Origin: JAYPUA01 sp038133845
GTDB lineage: Bacteria; SAR324; NAC60-12
Length of the DNA stretch: 17,037 nt
Assembly: GCA_038133845.1 (NCBI GenBank)
Contig: JAYPUA010000062.1
Coordinates: 1 to 17,037 of the forward strand
Direction of reading: 5' to 3'
In this document: positions 7,178 through 15,070 of the stretch, in pieces
How the letters are laid out: the number at the start of each line of letters is the position of its first letter
Numbering within the stretch: the first letter of the stretch is position 1
Made by a program: the position numbers and the translations under genes
Notes under the pieces: model-generated
The model's input: the letters and a program-made list of their open reading frames with translations, nothing else
The model's database searches: none
What the model was told of the DNA's origin: nothing

Positions 7178-7192
7178 TGGCACATCTATTGC
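7178..7192 (+). promoter_or_regulatory. Sigma-54 (RpoN) promoter of the importer operon
   Basis: TGGCAC-N5-TTGC (7178-7183 and 7189-7192) is an exact match to the -24/-12 consensus, with correct GG-N10-GC spacing. The predicted transcript starts near 7203-7204, leaving a leader of about 62 bases before the ATG at 7266. A sigma-54 activator is encoded in the same cluster. Confidence 0.88.
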
Positions 7193-7204
7193 GTTAAATA
7201 TCGC

Positions 7205-7226
7205 ACACCCACTAGGGTGTAACCCT
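7205..7226 (+). other. Overlapping alternative hairpins in the leader
   Basis: ACACCC-acta-GGGTGT (7205-7220) and AGGGT-gta-ACCCT (7214-7226) share bases and cannot form together. They lie at the very start of the predicted sigma-54 transcript. They may be a regulator site or a 5'-end stabilising structure. Confidence 0.35.
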
Positions 7227-7265
7227 GGGTGAAGTTTGATTTCTACTTAATTATGGAGACAAAAA

Positions 7266-8795
7266 ATGAAAAAGAAATGGATGGCATGGGGAGTGGCTGC
7301 GGCTGTGGCTCTGCCGACTCTGGCAGGAGCTGCGGAGTTGCGGGTTGGTTTCACCATGGACGCTCTGACCCTTGATCCAGCCAATCACCGAAAGCGTGAA
7401 ACGGAAACCATCATCCGCAACATGTATGACGGGATATTGACTCGTGACTCCGCAATGAGGGTGGTCCCGGAACTGGCTGCGGGTTGGTCACAAATTGATC
7501 CGGTTACTTACGAGTTCAAACTGCGCTCTGGGGTTACATTTCACGACGGTACCCCCTTCACTGCTGAAGATGTCAAGTTCACCTATGAGCGCCTGACCCG
7601 CGAAGGTGCGATGGATGGTCAGACCAGCCCTCGTCAAAGTCTCGTCGGAGACCTCAAGGAAGTAGTGGCGGTTGACCCTCTGACTGTCCGCTTTGTTCTC
7701 AATGCCCCGGCCCCTATCTTTCCTGCCATGCAACCGTTCCAGGAAATGGTCTCCAAGAGCTTTGTTGAAAAGATTGGTCCTGGTGGCTTGGCGAATCAGG
7801 TCAATGGTACTGGCCCCTTCAAGTTGGTGGAGTGGCGGAAGGGTGACTCGGTGATTATGGAACGCTTTGAGGGTTACTACGGAGGCGCAGCAGACATTCC
7901 TCCGACCCGGCAAGCATGCGTGGATCGTGTAATCTTCAAAATCATTCCCGAAAACGCATCCCGTGTTGCGGCGTTGTTGGCTGGGGATGTTCACATCATC
8001 AATGACCTGCCCGCTCATGCCATCAGGCAGGTGGAAAACAATCCGGATACTCGGGTCATGGCTGTGAATGGAACCCGATCTTCCTACATTGCCCTCAATA
8101 ACCAGAAAGCTCCGTTTGACGATGTCCGGGTGCGTCGTGCTGTGGCTCATGCCTTGGACCGACAGTTGATTGTGGACAAGATCCTCAACGGTAACGCGTC
8201 CTTGATCGACGGAATCCTCAGTCCTGACGCTTTTGGGAAGAACACCAACCTGCCTGCCTATGCCTACGATGTGTCCAAGGCCAAGGCCCTGTTGGCAGAA
8301 GCCGGCTATGCAGGTGGGTTGGATGTTACCCTGGACGTTGATGGGGCGAACAAGGAAATCGCCGAGGCCATTGGCGCGGTGTTGGGTAAAGCTGGCATCC
8401 GGGTGAAAGTTGTGGTTGGGGAAGGTTCTCAGCTAGTGAAACGATACCGAACCAAAGGAGCCCCAATTGATGGCCAGATGTGGTTGACCTCTTGGGGGAA
8501 CGGCTCCTTGGACCCGGTCGGAATCTTTGTCCCCACGCACCGTACCGCTGACCGTGGCAACTCGAGTGGTTATTCCAACCCCAAAGTGGATCAGTTGCTG
8601 GATGCAGCTGGTGCTGAATTGGACCGGACGAAGCGGGCCTCGCTCTACGCTCAGGCCGAAGCTCTGGTGAATCAGGACCTCCCCTTTGTTTACCTCTGGG
8701 TGGCTCAAGATCTCTACGGTGTATCCAACCGGGTCACCGGCTGGCAGCCTAGTGCTGACAGCCGGATCAACCTCCATGACGCCTGCCTGAAATAA
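7266..8795 (+). CDS. ABC importer periplasmic substrate-binding protein, family 5 (DppA/OppA type)
   Basis: The 509-residue protein captures the substrate in the periplasm and delivers it to the permeases that follow. A signal peptide (MKKKWMAWGVAAAVALPTLAGA, cut near residue 22) has no lipobox Cys, so the protein is soluble, as in Gram-negatives. Family 5 signatures are present: LTLDPA near the mature start, FHDGTPFTAEDVKFTYERL, NGTGPFKLVEW and the DVRVRRAVAHALDRQ region. The length is typical. The start is ATG 7266 with GGAGA at 7255-7259. It is the first gene after the sigma-54 promoter. Family members carry peptides, nickel complexes, glutathione, opines or sugars; the sequence alone does not tell which. 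Confidence 0.95.
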   Translation: MKKKWMAWGVAAAVALPTLAGAAELRVGFTMDALTLDPANHRKRETETIIRNMYDGILTRDSAMRVVPELAAGWSQIDPVTYEFKLRSGVTFHDGTPFTAEDVKFTYERLTREGAMDGQTSPRQSLVGDLKEVVAVDPLTVRFVLNAPAPIFPAMQPFQEMVSKSFVEKIGPGGLANQVNGTGPFKLVEWRKGDSVIMERFEGYYGGAADIPPTRQACVDRVIFKIIPENASRVAALLAGDVHIINDLPAHAIRQVENNPDTRVMAVNGTRSSYIALNNQKAPFDDVRVRRAVAHALDRQLIVDKILNGNASLIDGILSPDAFGKNTNLPAYAYDVSKAKALLAEAGYAGGLDVTLDVDGANKEIAEAIGAVLGKAGIRVKVVVGEGSQLVKRYRTKGAPIDGQMWLTSWGNGSLDPVGIFVPTHRTADRGNSSGYSNPKVDQLLDAAGAELDRTKRASLYAQAEALVNQDLPFVYLWVAQDLYGVSNRVTGWQPSADSRINLHDACLK

Positions 8796-8828
8796 CGGCT
8801 TGCGGAGATCCAGGCAGAGTCACCTGCT

Positions 8829-9836
8829 ATGAAGCTTGGTAAGCTGATTGCGCGGCTTGCCCAACTGGTCCCTGTACTGTTTGGTGTCAGTATCATCGTT
8901 TTCTTCATGATGACACTGACACCAGGAGATCCGGTTCAGATCATGCTTGGGGATCAGCACGTCACAGAGGCCCAAGAGCGGGCGCTCCGTCACGACATGG
9001 GCTTGGACTTGCCTCCGGCAGAGCGTTTTGTCAAGTTCCTGGGGAATGCTGTCACAGGAAACTTTGGGCTCAGCTACTACCACCGTCAGCCGGTTATGGA
9101 TGTAATTGCCTCACGCCTGCCGGCAACCATTGAATTGAGCCTGTTTGCGCTACTTCTGGCTCTGGTGACTGCTATCCCTCTAGGGGTGTTGGCCGCGGTC
9201 AAGAAGAATACCATCTTTGATCGCCTGGCTACGGTGGGATCCTTGTTTGGTGTCTCGTTGCCAGGTTTCTGGTTTGGCATTCTGCTACTGATGCTATTTG
9301 CCGTCCACCTTCATCTCCTTCCTGTTGCAGGACGTGCGGGGTACTCCTCAGAGGTGCCTCCAATCACTTATTTGCTCCTAGTCGACACGATCCTGCACGG
9401 TCGCTTCGACGCCTTTGCCGATGCTCTCTCCCACATCCTGCTTCCTGCCATCACGCTAGGGCTGCCCATGGCCTCAATCCTGATGCGGGTCACACGTGCC
9501 TCTATGCTTGATGTGCTGAAGCAGGACTACATCACCTTTGCTGAAGCTAAAGGCCTCAATCGTTCGAAAGTTCTGGCCAAACATGCGTTGAAAAACGCCC
9601 TGATCCCTACGGTCACTGTTGCCGCAATTGAAACTGGAGCTTTGCTGGGAGGTAACATGGTCGTGGAGACAGTATTTGGATGGCCGGGGTTGGGACGCTT
9701 GGTGGTGGAGAGCATCTTTGTCCGCAACTATCCTTTGATTCAGGCCGCTGTTTTGATTTATGCCGTTACCTACGTACTGCTGAACTTTATCGCCGATCTG
9801 CTCTACACCTTACTCAATCCGAGGGTTCGCCTGTAA
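8829..9836 (+). CDS. ABC importer inner-membrane permease (DppB type)
   Basis: The 335-residue permease begins with a membrane helix (LVPVLFGVSIIVFFMMTLTPGDP), the hallmark of DppB-type subunits, with the following periplasmic loop and GNFGLSYY. Further helices follow. The cytoplasmic EAA coupling loop is YITFAEAKGLNRSKVLAKHA, followed by KNALIPTVTV, which contacts the ATPases. The C-terminal helix ends in LLYTLLNPRVRL. It starts 33 bp after the binding-protein gene and its stop overlaps the next start (TAATG). Confidence 0.94.
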   Translation: MKLGKLIARLAQLVPVLFGVSIIVFFMMTLTPGDPVQIMLGDQHVTEAQERALRHDMGLDLPPAERFVKFLGNAVTGNFGLSYYHRQPVMDVIASRLPATIELSLFALLLALVTAIPLGVLAAVKKNTIFDRLATVGSLFGVSLPGFWFGILLLMLFAVHLHLLPVAGRAGYSSEVPPITYLLLVDTILHGRFDAFADALSHILLPAITLGLPMASILMRVTRASMLDVLKQDYITFAEAKGLNRSKVLAKHALKNALIPTVTVAAIETGALLGGNMVVETVFGWPGLGRLVVESIFVRNYPLIQAAVLIYAVTYVLLNFIADLLYTLLNPRVRL

Positions 9837-10735
9837 TGTATGCCCCTGTTGCTGCTACATCAAGAGCCCGCTCCTCAGAGTCATTGTTTCGGAGGAATCT
9901 CCGCCTGTTTGCGCGCAGTAAATTGTCGCTTGGCTCAGCAGCAGTGGTATTTCTGTTTATTCTAATGGCTGTGGCAGCACCTCTGTTTGCCCCCCATGAT
10001 CCCAATGAAGCCGATCTCTTCCTCCGCCTGCAACCTCCTGCCTGGATGAAGGGGGGAGACTGGTCTTATCCACTGGGGTGCGATGCACTGGGCCGAGACC
10101 TCCTTTCCCGTATTATCTATGGCGCTCGTGTCTCCATTTTCATTGGCGCCTCTGTAATTTTGGTCGCAACCACCATGGGAACCTTGGCTGGCTTGGCGGC
10201 TGGGTATTTACGGGGCTGGGTGGATGTGTTCATTTCACGGATTGTCGATATCCTACTCGGTTTCCCTTACCTGATTTTCGCTATTGCTCTGATTGCCATG
10301 ACCGGGCCCGGATTGCAAAACATCATCTTTGCACTGGCCTACAAGGAGTGGGTGATCCCCTGCCGAGTCGTTCGAGGAGAAACGCTGGCTGCACGGGAGT
10401 TCGAGTACGTTGAATCTGCTAGAGCCATGGGGGCAGGGCGTGGATATATCATGCTGCGAGAAATCCTGCCCAACATCCTCTCTCCAGTTGTGGTGGTCTC
10501 AACTGTGCGTATGGCACACGTCATTATCTTGGAGGCCAGCCTGTCGTTCCTAGGTTTAGGGGTGCAGCCTCCAACGGCGTCATGGGGCTCCATGGTTGCA
10601 GATGGACGTTCATTCATGTTGGAGGCTTGGTGGGTGAGCACCTTTCCAGGGGTGGCAATTTTGTTGCTGGTGCTTGGCATCAACGTCGCCAGTCAGGGAG
10701 TGCGGGATGCCTTTGATCCCCAATTCCACGATTGA
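9836..10735 (+). CDS. ABC importer inner-membrane permease (DppC type)
   Basis: The second permease subunit has 299 residues. It shows the OppC-like N-terminal helix (LGSAAVVFLFILMAVAAPLFAPHDP), HPLGCDALGRD-like spacing as YPLGCDALGRDLLSRIIYGARVS, and the EAA loop EFEYVESARAMGAGRGYIMLREILPN. Its end is GVRDAFDPQF, as usual in the family. The start is ATG 9836, overlapping the previous stop by one base. The open frame extends upstream to 9680, but that part lies inside the preceding gene. Confidence 0.94.
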   Translation: MYAPVAATSRARSSESLFRRNLRLFARSKLSLGSAAVVFLFILMAVAAPLFAPHDPNEADLFLRLQPPAWMKGGDWSYPLGCDALGRDLLSRIIYGARVSIFIGASVILVATTMGTLAGLAAGYLRGWVDVFISRIVDILLGFPYLIFAIALIAMTGPGLQNIIFALAYKEWVIPCRVVRGETLAAREFEYVESARAMGAGRGYIMLREILPNILSPVVVVSTVRMAHVIILEASLSFLGLGVQPPTASWGSMVADGRSFMLEAWWVSTFPGVAILLLVLGINVASQGVRDAFDPQFHD

Positions 10736-10743
10736 GAGGAGAG

Positions 10744-11748
10744 ATGGTACAACCCGTTCTGGAGATCACGGATCTAAAAACCTGCTTTGCCACACAGGAT
10801 GGGACTATTACAGCAGTAGATGGCGTCAGTCTTGACGTCAGGTTGGGAGAGTGCCTCGGTGTTGTTGGAGAGTCCGGTTCCGGAAAGAGTGTCACCTTTG
10901 CCAGTGTAATGGGCTTGGTCCGCAACCCGGGCTTCATTGCCGGGGGCTCCATTCGCTTCAACGGGCGAGAGTTGGTGAAACTGTCCCCAGATGCCTACCG
11001 AGCCCTGCGGGGAAAAGAAATCGCCATGACCATGCAGGACGCGTTAACTGCTCTAAACCCGGCTTATACGGTGTCAGATCAGATTGTTGAGGTACTGCTG
11101 GCCCATGACGAAACCCTGAGTGGGTCCCGACGTACCAAGGCACGGCAGGCACGTGAACGTGCGTTGGAGATGATGCAACTTGTTGGCATCCCCTCCGCAA
11201 AGGACCGACTGGATGATTACCCACATCAATTTTCCGGAGGAATGCGGCAACGGATCATGATTGCCATTGCCCTAGCCTGCCGCCCTAGCCTATTGATTGC
11301 CGATGAGCCTACAACAGCCCTGGATGTCACTATTCAGGCACAGGTTCTGGAACTGATTGCGAGTATCCGCTCGCAGTTGGGAATGAGTGTGGTTCTCATT
11401 ACTCACGACCTTGGCGTTGTAGCAGAGTACTGTGAGCGAGTCGTGGTAATGTATGCTGGGCAGGTTGTGGAGGTTGGGATGACTCGTGAGATCATAGACC
11501 ACCCGCAACACCCCTACACTCAGGGGCTCCTTGACTCCATTCCCCGTTTGTCTGCACTGCGGGAGCGGATTCGTCCCATTGAGGGCACTGTTCCTGAACT
11601 GATCGACTTGCCTCAACAGTGCCGTTTTCTCGATCGATGTGCTCTCGCTGATTCGAGTTGTCGAAGCTTCATCCCCATGCGAACTTGTGCTCACGAACGG
11701 CAGGTACGCTGCCTCAAGGCCAATCTCTCCGGGGAAATGAGCCAATGA
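10744..11748 (+). CDS. ABC importer ATPase (DppD type)
   Basis: The 334-residue ATPase powers the importer. Walker A is GESGSGKS (residues 42-49), the Q-loop is TMQDALTALNP, the signature is FSGGMRQR (163-170), Walker B is LLIADEP with the catalytic Glu, and the switch His is ITHD (His221). The C-terminal extension with cysteines (CRFLDRCALADSSC) is the oligopeptide/dipeptide transporter domain, which in some members holds an Fe-S cluster. I chose ATG 10744 over TTG 10732; GAGAGGAG precedes it closely. It starts 8 bp after the permease gene and its stop overlaps the next ATG. Confidence 0.94.
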   Translation: MVQPVLEITDLKTCFATQDGTITAVDGVSLDVRLGECLGVVGESGSGKSVTFASVMGLVRNPGFIAGGSIRFNGRELVKLSPDAYRALRGKEIAMTMQDALTALNPAYTVSDQIVEVLLAHDETLSGSRRTKARQARERALEMMQLVGIPSAKDRLDDYPHQFSGGMRQRIMIAIALACRPSLLIADEPTTALDVTIQAQVLELIASIRSQLGMSVVLITHDLGVVAEYCERVVVMYAGQVVEVGMTREIIDHPQHPYTQGLLDSIPRLSALRERIRPIEGTVPELIDLPQQCRFLDRCALADSSCRSFIPMRTCAHERQVRCLKANLSGEMSQ

Positions 11749-12737
11749 CGCCGTTGCTGGAAACACAAGGATTGGTGAAACATTATGATTCACGTCGGGG
11801 GTTATGGGGACATCTGACAGGCAATCCGGGGGTACTGGTACAGGCGGTGAACCAGGTGGACGTGACTATTCAACGTGGCGAGACCTTGGGGTTGATAGGT
11901 GAGAGCGGTTGCGGCAAGAGTACCCTTGGACGGGCCATCCTACGCCTGCATGAGCCAACTGCCGGAAAAATCTTTTTCGAGGGCCAAGACGTAACCTCCT
12001 TGGAGGATGCCGAGATGAAAGCCATGAGGAGGAAGATGCAGATCATCTTTCAAGATCCGTATGCTTCGCTGAACCCTCGCAAAACGGTTCAGGACATCAT
12101 TGGGCAGCCTCTGAAAATCCACGGTCTGGCCAAATCAGTTGAGATCACCGACCGGGTAGCGGCCATATTGGAAAACGTTGGTCTGAAACCCCAGCACATG
12201 AATCGCTATCCACATCAATTCTCCGGAGGGCAGCGTCAGCGTATCGGAATCGCTCGAGCACTCATTCTCCACCCAGATTTCATTGTCTGCGATGAGCCTG
12301 TCTCTGCTCTTGATGTCTCGATTCAAGCTCAGATCATCGAGTTGCTTGACAAACTGAAGCGGGAGTTGGGGCTCACCTATCTATTCATTTCTCACGACAT
12401 CTCCGTCATTGGCTATGTCAGCGATCGGATTGCCGTTATGTATCTTGGAGAGGTAGTGGAGGAGGGCCCGACCTTTGTGGTCCTGAATACGCCTCAGCAT
12501 CCCTACACCCAAGCGTTGCTCTCCGCAGTACCTCGAGTGGAGGCTTCTGCAACGGCTCGTCCTCGCATCCGTTTAACTGGAGAACTACCTTCTCCGATCA
12601 ACCCTCCTTCAGGATGTAAATTCCATACTCGTTGCCCCATGGCAACAGAGGAGTGTCATCATGTCCATCCACATCAGAAGCAAATTGCCCCGGGGCATCA
12701 AGTGGCTTGTCACCTTGTGGACGCAGGGGCCTCATGA
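11745..12737 (+). CDS. ABC importer ATPase (DppF type)
   Basis: This is the partner ATPase, 330 residues. Walker A is GESGCGKS (52-59), the Q-loop is IFQDPYASLNP, the signature is FSGGQRQRIGIARAL (from 159), Walker B is FIVCDEPVSALD, and the switch is ISHD (His217). The C-terminal oligopeptide domain is present, with CKFHTRCPMATEEC. It starts in an ATGA overlap with the previous gene at 11745, and its own stop overlaps the C45 gene start, so translation is probably coupled. Two different ATPases and two permeases make the transporter set complete. Confidence 0.94.
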   Translation: MTPLLETQGLVKHYDSRRGLWGHLTGNPGVLVQAVNQVDVTIQRGETLGLIGESGCGKSTLGRAILRLHEPTAGKIFFEGQDVTSLEDAEMKAMRRKMQIIFQDPYASLNPRKTVQDIIGQPLKIHGLAKSVEITDRVAAILENVGLKPQHMNRYPHQFSGGQRQRIGIARALILHPDFIVCDEPVSALDVSIQAQIIELLDKLKRELGLTYLFISHDISVIGYVSDRIAVMYLGEVVEEGPTFVVLNTPQHPYTQALLSAVPRVEASATARPRIRLTGELPSPINPPSGCKFHTRCPMATEECHHVHPHQKQIAPGHQVACHLVDAGAS

Positions 12738-13810
12738 ATCCCAATCTCATAGAAATGCCTCTGCTTTTGAGCGGAGCCGCAGGCCAGCGTGGTCAACTGC
12801 AGGCCCAATACTCTCAAGATGCTCCTGTCCGTTCAGCAATTATGAAGCGTCTGGAGTTGCACCGTCCTCTCTTGAATCAACAAGCGCCTCAGGCGTTCCT
12901 TGCCCAGCAATGGGACTTTGCTCAGTGTTTCTGCCAGCCTGAGCTGGAAGAAATGCAGGGGGTAGCAACAGGTTTTGGTGTGGCACCTCTTGACCTCTTC
13001 ACGTTTTTGCACCTCAGTCTGCTCAAGCACCTTCTTATGCCAACAGCTGCAGGAGACGGGTGCAGTGTGTGCGCAGTGGCCACGCCCAACGAGGGCGCAA
13101 TCTTGGCGAAAAACCGTGACTTCCATGGGGAACACGTAGACTTGCAGCGGATTTTTCTTCATACCGATCCCGCTTGGCCAGAAGGGCGGCGGTTTCTCTG
13201 TGTCGGTAGCCTAGGGGCTCCAGGAGTTTACTCCAGCGGTATCAATTCCAACGGGCTTGCTGTAGCTGATACGCAGATTGCGACTACGGATCATGGTGTT
13301 GGCTGGCTGCGTTATTTTCTGATGACCCGGTTGCTCTCAAAGCATGCCACAGTGTCAGAGGCTCTGAGCGATCTTAAAGCCCTTCCTCATGCTGGGGGTG
13401 GCTCTCTTGTGCTTGCCGACGCAACAGGAACCACGGTAGCTGTGGATCTGGGACATCGAGTGATAAAAATTGAGCGGGCTTCCTGCGGTGTTTCACGCAC
13501 CAACCACTTCAAGCCGGACTCCGTTGCCAACTCACCCGATGCTGCGCCGATGGTTGCCAGTTCTGAGGGAAGAGCTCGGGTGCTTGATCAATATCTCCAT
13601 AGTGCCTCCCCCACACTCCCCAAACTTCAAGCTCTGATGGCCTCCCACAATCAGGGCACGACAACAGGCCTTTGCCGTCATGGAGAGGATGGGGATGCCC
13701 AAACCCTCTCAGGAGTTGTTTATATTTGCCGAGAACGTCGCCTGTCCTTTTGTGCTGGAAATCCATGCCAAGTACCATGGGCCTCATTCACGTTACATGA
13801 CAATCACTAG
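12734..13810 (+). CDS. C45 family Ntn-hydrolase / acyltransferase (penicillin acyltransferase-like)
   Basis: The 358-residue protein belongs to the acyl-CoA:6-aminopenicillanate acyltransferase / peptidase C45 family. Members are made as precursors that cut themselves before a Cys, which then becomes the N-terminal nucleophile. The expected site is here: GDG-Cys110-SVCAV, then LAKNRDFHGEHV. Other family features are GVYSSGINSNGLAVADTQI, the helix LMTRLLSKHATVSEAL, and SRTNHF. There is no signal peptide, so it acts in the cytoplasm. The start is ATG 12734 in an ATGA overlap with the DppF-like gene, showing it belongs to the importer operon. The probable role is hydrolysis or transfer of an acyl group on the imported compound (amide, N-acyl amino acid or peptide). 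The exact substrate is unknown. Confidence 0.88.
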   Translation: MNPNLIEMPLLLSGAAGQRGQLQAQYSQDAPVRSAIMKRLELHRPLLNQQAPQAFLAQQWDFAQCFCQPELEEMQGVATGFGVAPLDLFTFLHLSLLKHLLMPTAAGDGCSVCAVATPNEGAILAKNRDFHGEHVDLQRIFLHTDPAWPEGRRFLCVGSLGAPGVYSSGINSNGLAVADTQIATTDHGVGWLRYFLMTRLLSKHATVSEALSDLKALPHAGGGSLVLADATGTTVAVDLGHRVIKIERASCGVSRTNHFKPDSVANSPDAAPMVASSEGRARVLDQYLHSASPTLPKLQALMASHNQGTTTGLCRHGEDGDAQTLSGVVYICRERRLSFCAGNPCQVPWASFTLHDNH

Positions 13811-13899
13811 AGCACACACTCCGATTCGACTTGGGTGGGGGTGTCCTGTTTCAGGATCCTTTGGGTCGGAGACAACAACCAAGTAACAAGGCATCAGCA

Positions 13900-14880
13900 G
13901 TGACTTATTTTGGAGGGCTTGTTGGTGATTCCGAACAGATTCAATCCGTTCGCCGATTGACCAAACGGATAGCTGAGAGCCAAGCCCGGGCTGTTCTCAT
14001 CTACGGAGAAACCGGAACTGGGAAAGGCGTGGTTGCCAGGATGCTCCACGAACTATCGACTCGCAACAACAAAGCGTTCATTGACATAAACTGTGCTGCA
14101 ATTCCCTCCAACTTGGTGGAGTCAGAACTATTTGGGCATGAGAAGGGCGCATTTACCGGAGCTCTTGCCCAAAAAAAAGGCTTGGTTGAAGCGGCAGATG
14201 GCGGCTCTTTGTTTCTTGATGAAATCCGGGACCTGGACCATGTCGTTCAGGCAAAGCTGCTCAGTTTGCTTGATACTCAGCGCTTTCGGCGACTTGGAAC
14301 TGTGCGTGACATCAGTGTGGATGTGCGGTTCATTGGAGCCACCAACCGTATTTTGTTCAGCGAGGTACAAGAAGGACGCTTTCGAGACGACCTGTATTAT
14401 CGCCTGCAGGTAGTCGCCATCAACATTCCACCTTTGCGTGAACGGGGAGATGATTGTTTTCTCCTTACCGACTACTTCATTCGCCGCTTTAACACGCGTT
14501 ATGGCCGAGAATTGAAGGGATGGGAGCCTGCTGTAGAAGACGTTTTTCGCCAGTATCATTGGCCGGGAAACGTACGGGAGTTGGAGAACCTCTTGGAGCG
14601 TATTTTTATCTTAGAAGACGACCATCGAGTCCTGGTGAAGCACATTCCTCCTCGCATCATGCGCGAAGTGGAGCGCTCTACGATTTCCCCACCCTCCACG
14701 GCTCCCGATGCTTGGCGCTGGGAAGGGGTGTCGTACCAAGAAGCCACTCGTCTCTTTCAGGTCCATTTGATTGAGCAAGCGCTGGAACGTTACAGCGGTA
14801 ATTTGAGCGCAACTGCAGAGTCGTTGGGAATGACTCGACATGCCCTTCGCCATCAGATGCTCAAATTGAATCTGCGTTGA
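13900..14880 (+). CDS. Sigma-54-dependent transcriptional activator without input domain (PspF-like)
   Basis: The 326-residue bacterial enhancer-binding protein has an AAA+ domain almost from its first residue: Walker A GETGTGKG (36-43), sigma-54 contact loop GAFTGA (83-88), Walker B SLFLDE (Asp108-Glu109), arginine-finger region RFRDDLYYRL, and WPGNVRELEN. A C-terminal Fis-type helix-turn-helix (GNLSATAESLGMTRHALRHQ) binds DNA. There is no receiver, GAF or PAS domain, so control must come from another protein, its own level, or a ligand of the AAA+ domain. One small oddity is DEIRDL where DEIGDL or similar is usual. The start is GTG 13900 with ACAAGG upstream; TTG 13831 is possible but has no ribosome site. 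It is likely the activator of the promoter at 7178. Confidence 0.93.
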   Translation: MTYFGGLVGDSEQIQSVRRLTKRIAESQARAVLIYGETGTGKGVVARMLHELSTRNNKAFIDINCAAIPSNLVESELFGHEKGAFTGALAQKKGLVEAADGGSLFLDEIRDLDHVVQAKLLSLLDTQRFRRLGTVRDISVDVRFIGATNRILFSEVQEGRFRDDLYYRLQVVAINIPPLRERGDDCFLLTDYFIRRFNTRYGRELKGWEPAVEDVFRQYHWPGNVRELENLLERIFILEDDHRVLVKHIPPRIMREVERSTISPPSTAPDAWRWEGVSYQEATRLFQVHLIEQALERYSGNLSATAESLGMTRHALRHQMLKLNLR

Positions 14881-14994
14881 ATTCGCTCCCTTTTTGTGTG
14901 AAATTTACGCTTTTTCAGGTGTATGCATTTTTGTTATGAATAGATGAAGTTTGTTTCCTTTGTAACTCCAGCGTTCTAAATTTCAATGCCGTAC

Positions 14995-15009
14995 TGGCAT
15001 GGTGTGCGC
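14995..15009 (+). promoter_or_regulatory. Weak sigma-54-like site before the AtuA-family gene
   Basis: TGGCAT-N5-GCGC keeps the GG-N10-GC core at correct spacing, but has three differences from TGGCAC-N5-TTGC. It lies 62 bp before the ATG at 15071, similar to the distance of the main promoter from its gene. The 190-bp gap (14881-15070) shows no terminator hairpin. Confidence 0.3.
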
Positions 15010-15070
15010 TGAATGCCGGAGCGGCCAAGCCGAGGCCTTGTTCCAACCTCTTGTTGATTGAGATGAGTTC

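Noticed and set aside
9680..9835. Longer start for the DppC-like permease
   Set aside because: The extra part lies inside the DppB-like gene; the TAATG overlap at 9836 gives the standard N-terminus.
13831..13899. TTG start for the sigma-54 activator
   Set aside because: No ribosome site and low-complexity residues; GTG 13900 has ACAAGG upstream and begins just before the AAA+ domain. It cannot be fully excluded.
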